Made by a program: the position numbers and the translations under genes
Source: Mesostigma viride
Lineage: Eukaryota > Streptophyta > Mesostigmatophyceae > Mesostigmatales > Mesostigmataceae
Assembly: GCA_009746045.1 (NCBI GenBank)
Contig: RPFO01000050.1
Coordinates: 2,575,368-2,639,367, forward strand
DNA: 64,000 nucleotides
Direction of reading: 5' to 3'
In this document: piece by piece, positions 63,788-64,000 of the stretch
Position numbering within the stretch: the first letter of the stretch is position 1
How the letters are laid out: every line of letters begins with the position of its first letter
Notes under the pieces: model-generated
What the model saw: only the letters and a program-made list of their open reading frames with translations
Databases searched by the model: none
Told to the model about the DNA's origin: nothing

Positions 63788-63838
63788 TACTACTACTACT
63801 ACCACTACTACTACGATAATACTATCATACTGATACTA
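63676..63838. repeat. (TAC)n microsatellite
   Basis: About 45 TAC units with two CCAC interruptions, in the intron after exon 3 of the dehydrogenase gene. Its edges decay into TAATACTA-type sequence. Confidence 0.95.
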
Positions 63839-64000
63839 CTATAATACTACGTAGTATGTTGGCCTTAGATGCATCCCCGTGGCTTCTTCATCCGCCCTCC
63901 CCATCCCGCCCCAGGTCCCCTGCCATGATCGCGCTGCCACCCAGAACACGACTCCACTAGATCCGGGCCATCAAGGGGGTTTGCACACGCGAAGCATAGC

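Overview
The window is eukaryotic nuclear DNA. Coding sequence is split by GT-AG introns whose phases can be followed exon by exon, there are no bacterial-style operons, and most of the length is retroelement debris and satellite DNA. The gene set points to the green lineage, most likely a repeat-rich green alga: a plant-type DUF662 / RAB6-interacting golgin, a GT29 sialyltransferase-like enzyme, a bacterial-type FemAB-like (DUF482) protein and plant-style VPS29. I cannot name the species.

Seven multi-exon genes can be read. (1) DUF482 / FemAB-like GNAT protein, minus strand, 9596-19422, ten exons, 403 aa. (2) A 526-aa protein of unknown function with a poly-Ala tract, minus strand, 22976-27950, five exons. 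(3) Retromer subunit VPS29, plus strand, 28971-36501, nine exons, 190 aa. (4) DUF662 / RAB6-interacting golgin-like coiled coil, minus strand, 38185-41744, four exons, 191 aa. (5) GT29 sialyltransferase-like type II membrane protein, plus strand, 43008-52059, with part of the middle unresolved. (6) MYND-finger plus armadillo-like protein, minus strand, 57550-59575, two exons, 596 aa. (7) A zinc alcohol dehydrogenase, plus strand, from 60922, three exons visible, running off the right edge. Genes 2/3, 4/5 and 6/7 form three head-to-head pairs separated by 1.0-1.35 kb. VPS29, the golgin and the GT29 enzyme all belong to the Golgi/endosome system, though neighbourhood alone does not show a shared pathway.

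The region 1-9200 is a nest of non-LTR retroelements: a 5'-truncated reverse transcriptase copy, ORF1-only half-LINE copies on both strands and short SINE-like elements. More relics lie at 20890-22720, 52430-53260 and 56487-56800. Several families end in the same kind of hairpin, with a CAAC loop and covarying stem bases, followed by a (TTAA)n or TTTAA-rich tail. This suggests one retrotransposition machinery recognising a shared 3' RNA structure.

Most introns carry long simple satellites: (CCCA)n, (CCCG)n, (CCCACG)n, (GGGA)n, (GA)n, (CA)n, a 14-bp GAATGCTTGGGGGC array, (GACGAGGGG)n and (GGGGT)n. In two places a satellite merges with a splice signal. In the DUF482 gene a 5' splice site is the first unit of a GTGG repeat. 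In VPS29 a 585-nt AG-free pyrimidine stretch leads to an acceptor. In the alcohol dehydrogenase gene a retroposon with a 12-bp target-site duplication sits 9 nt from an acceptor. Inverted 184-bp satellite arrays lie at 1-640 and 53400-54170.
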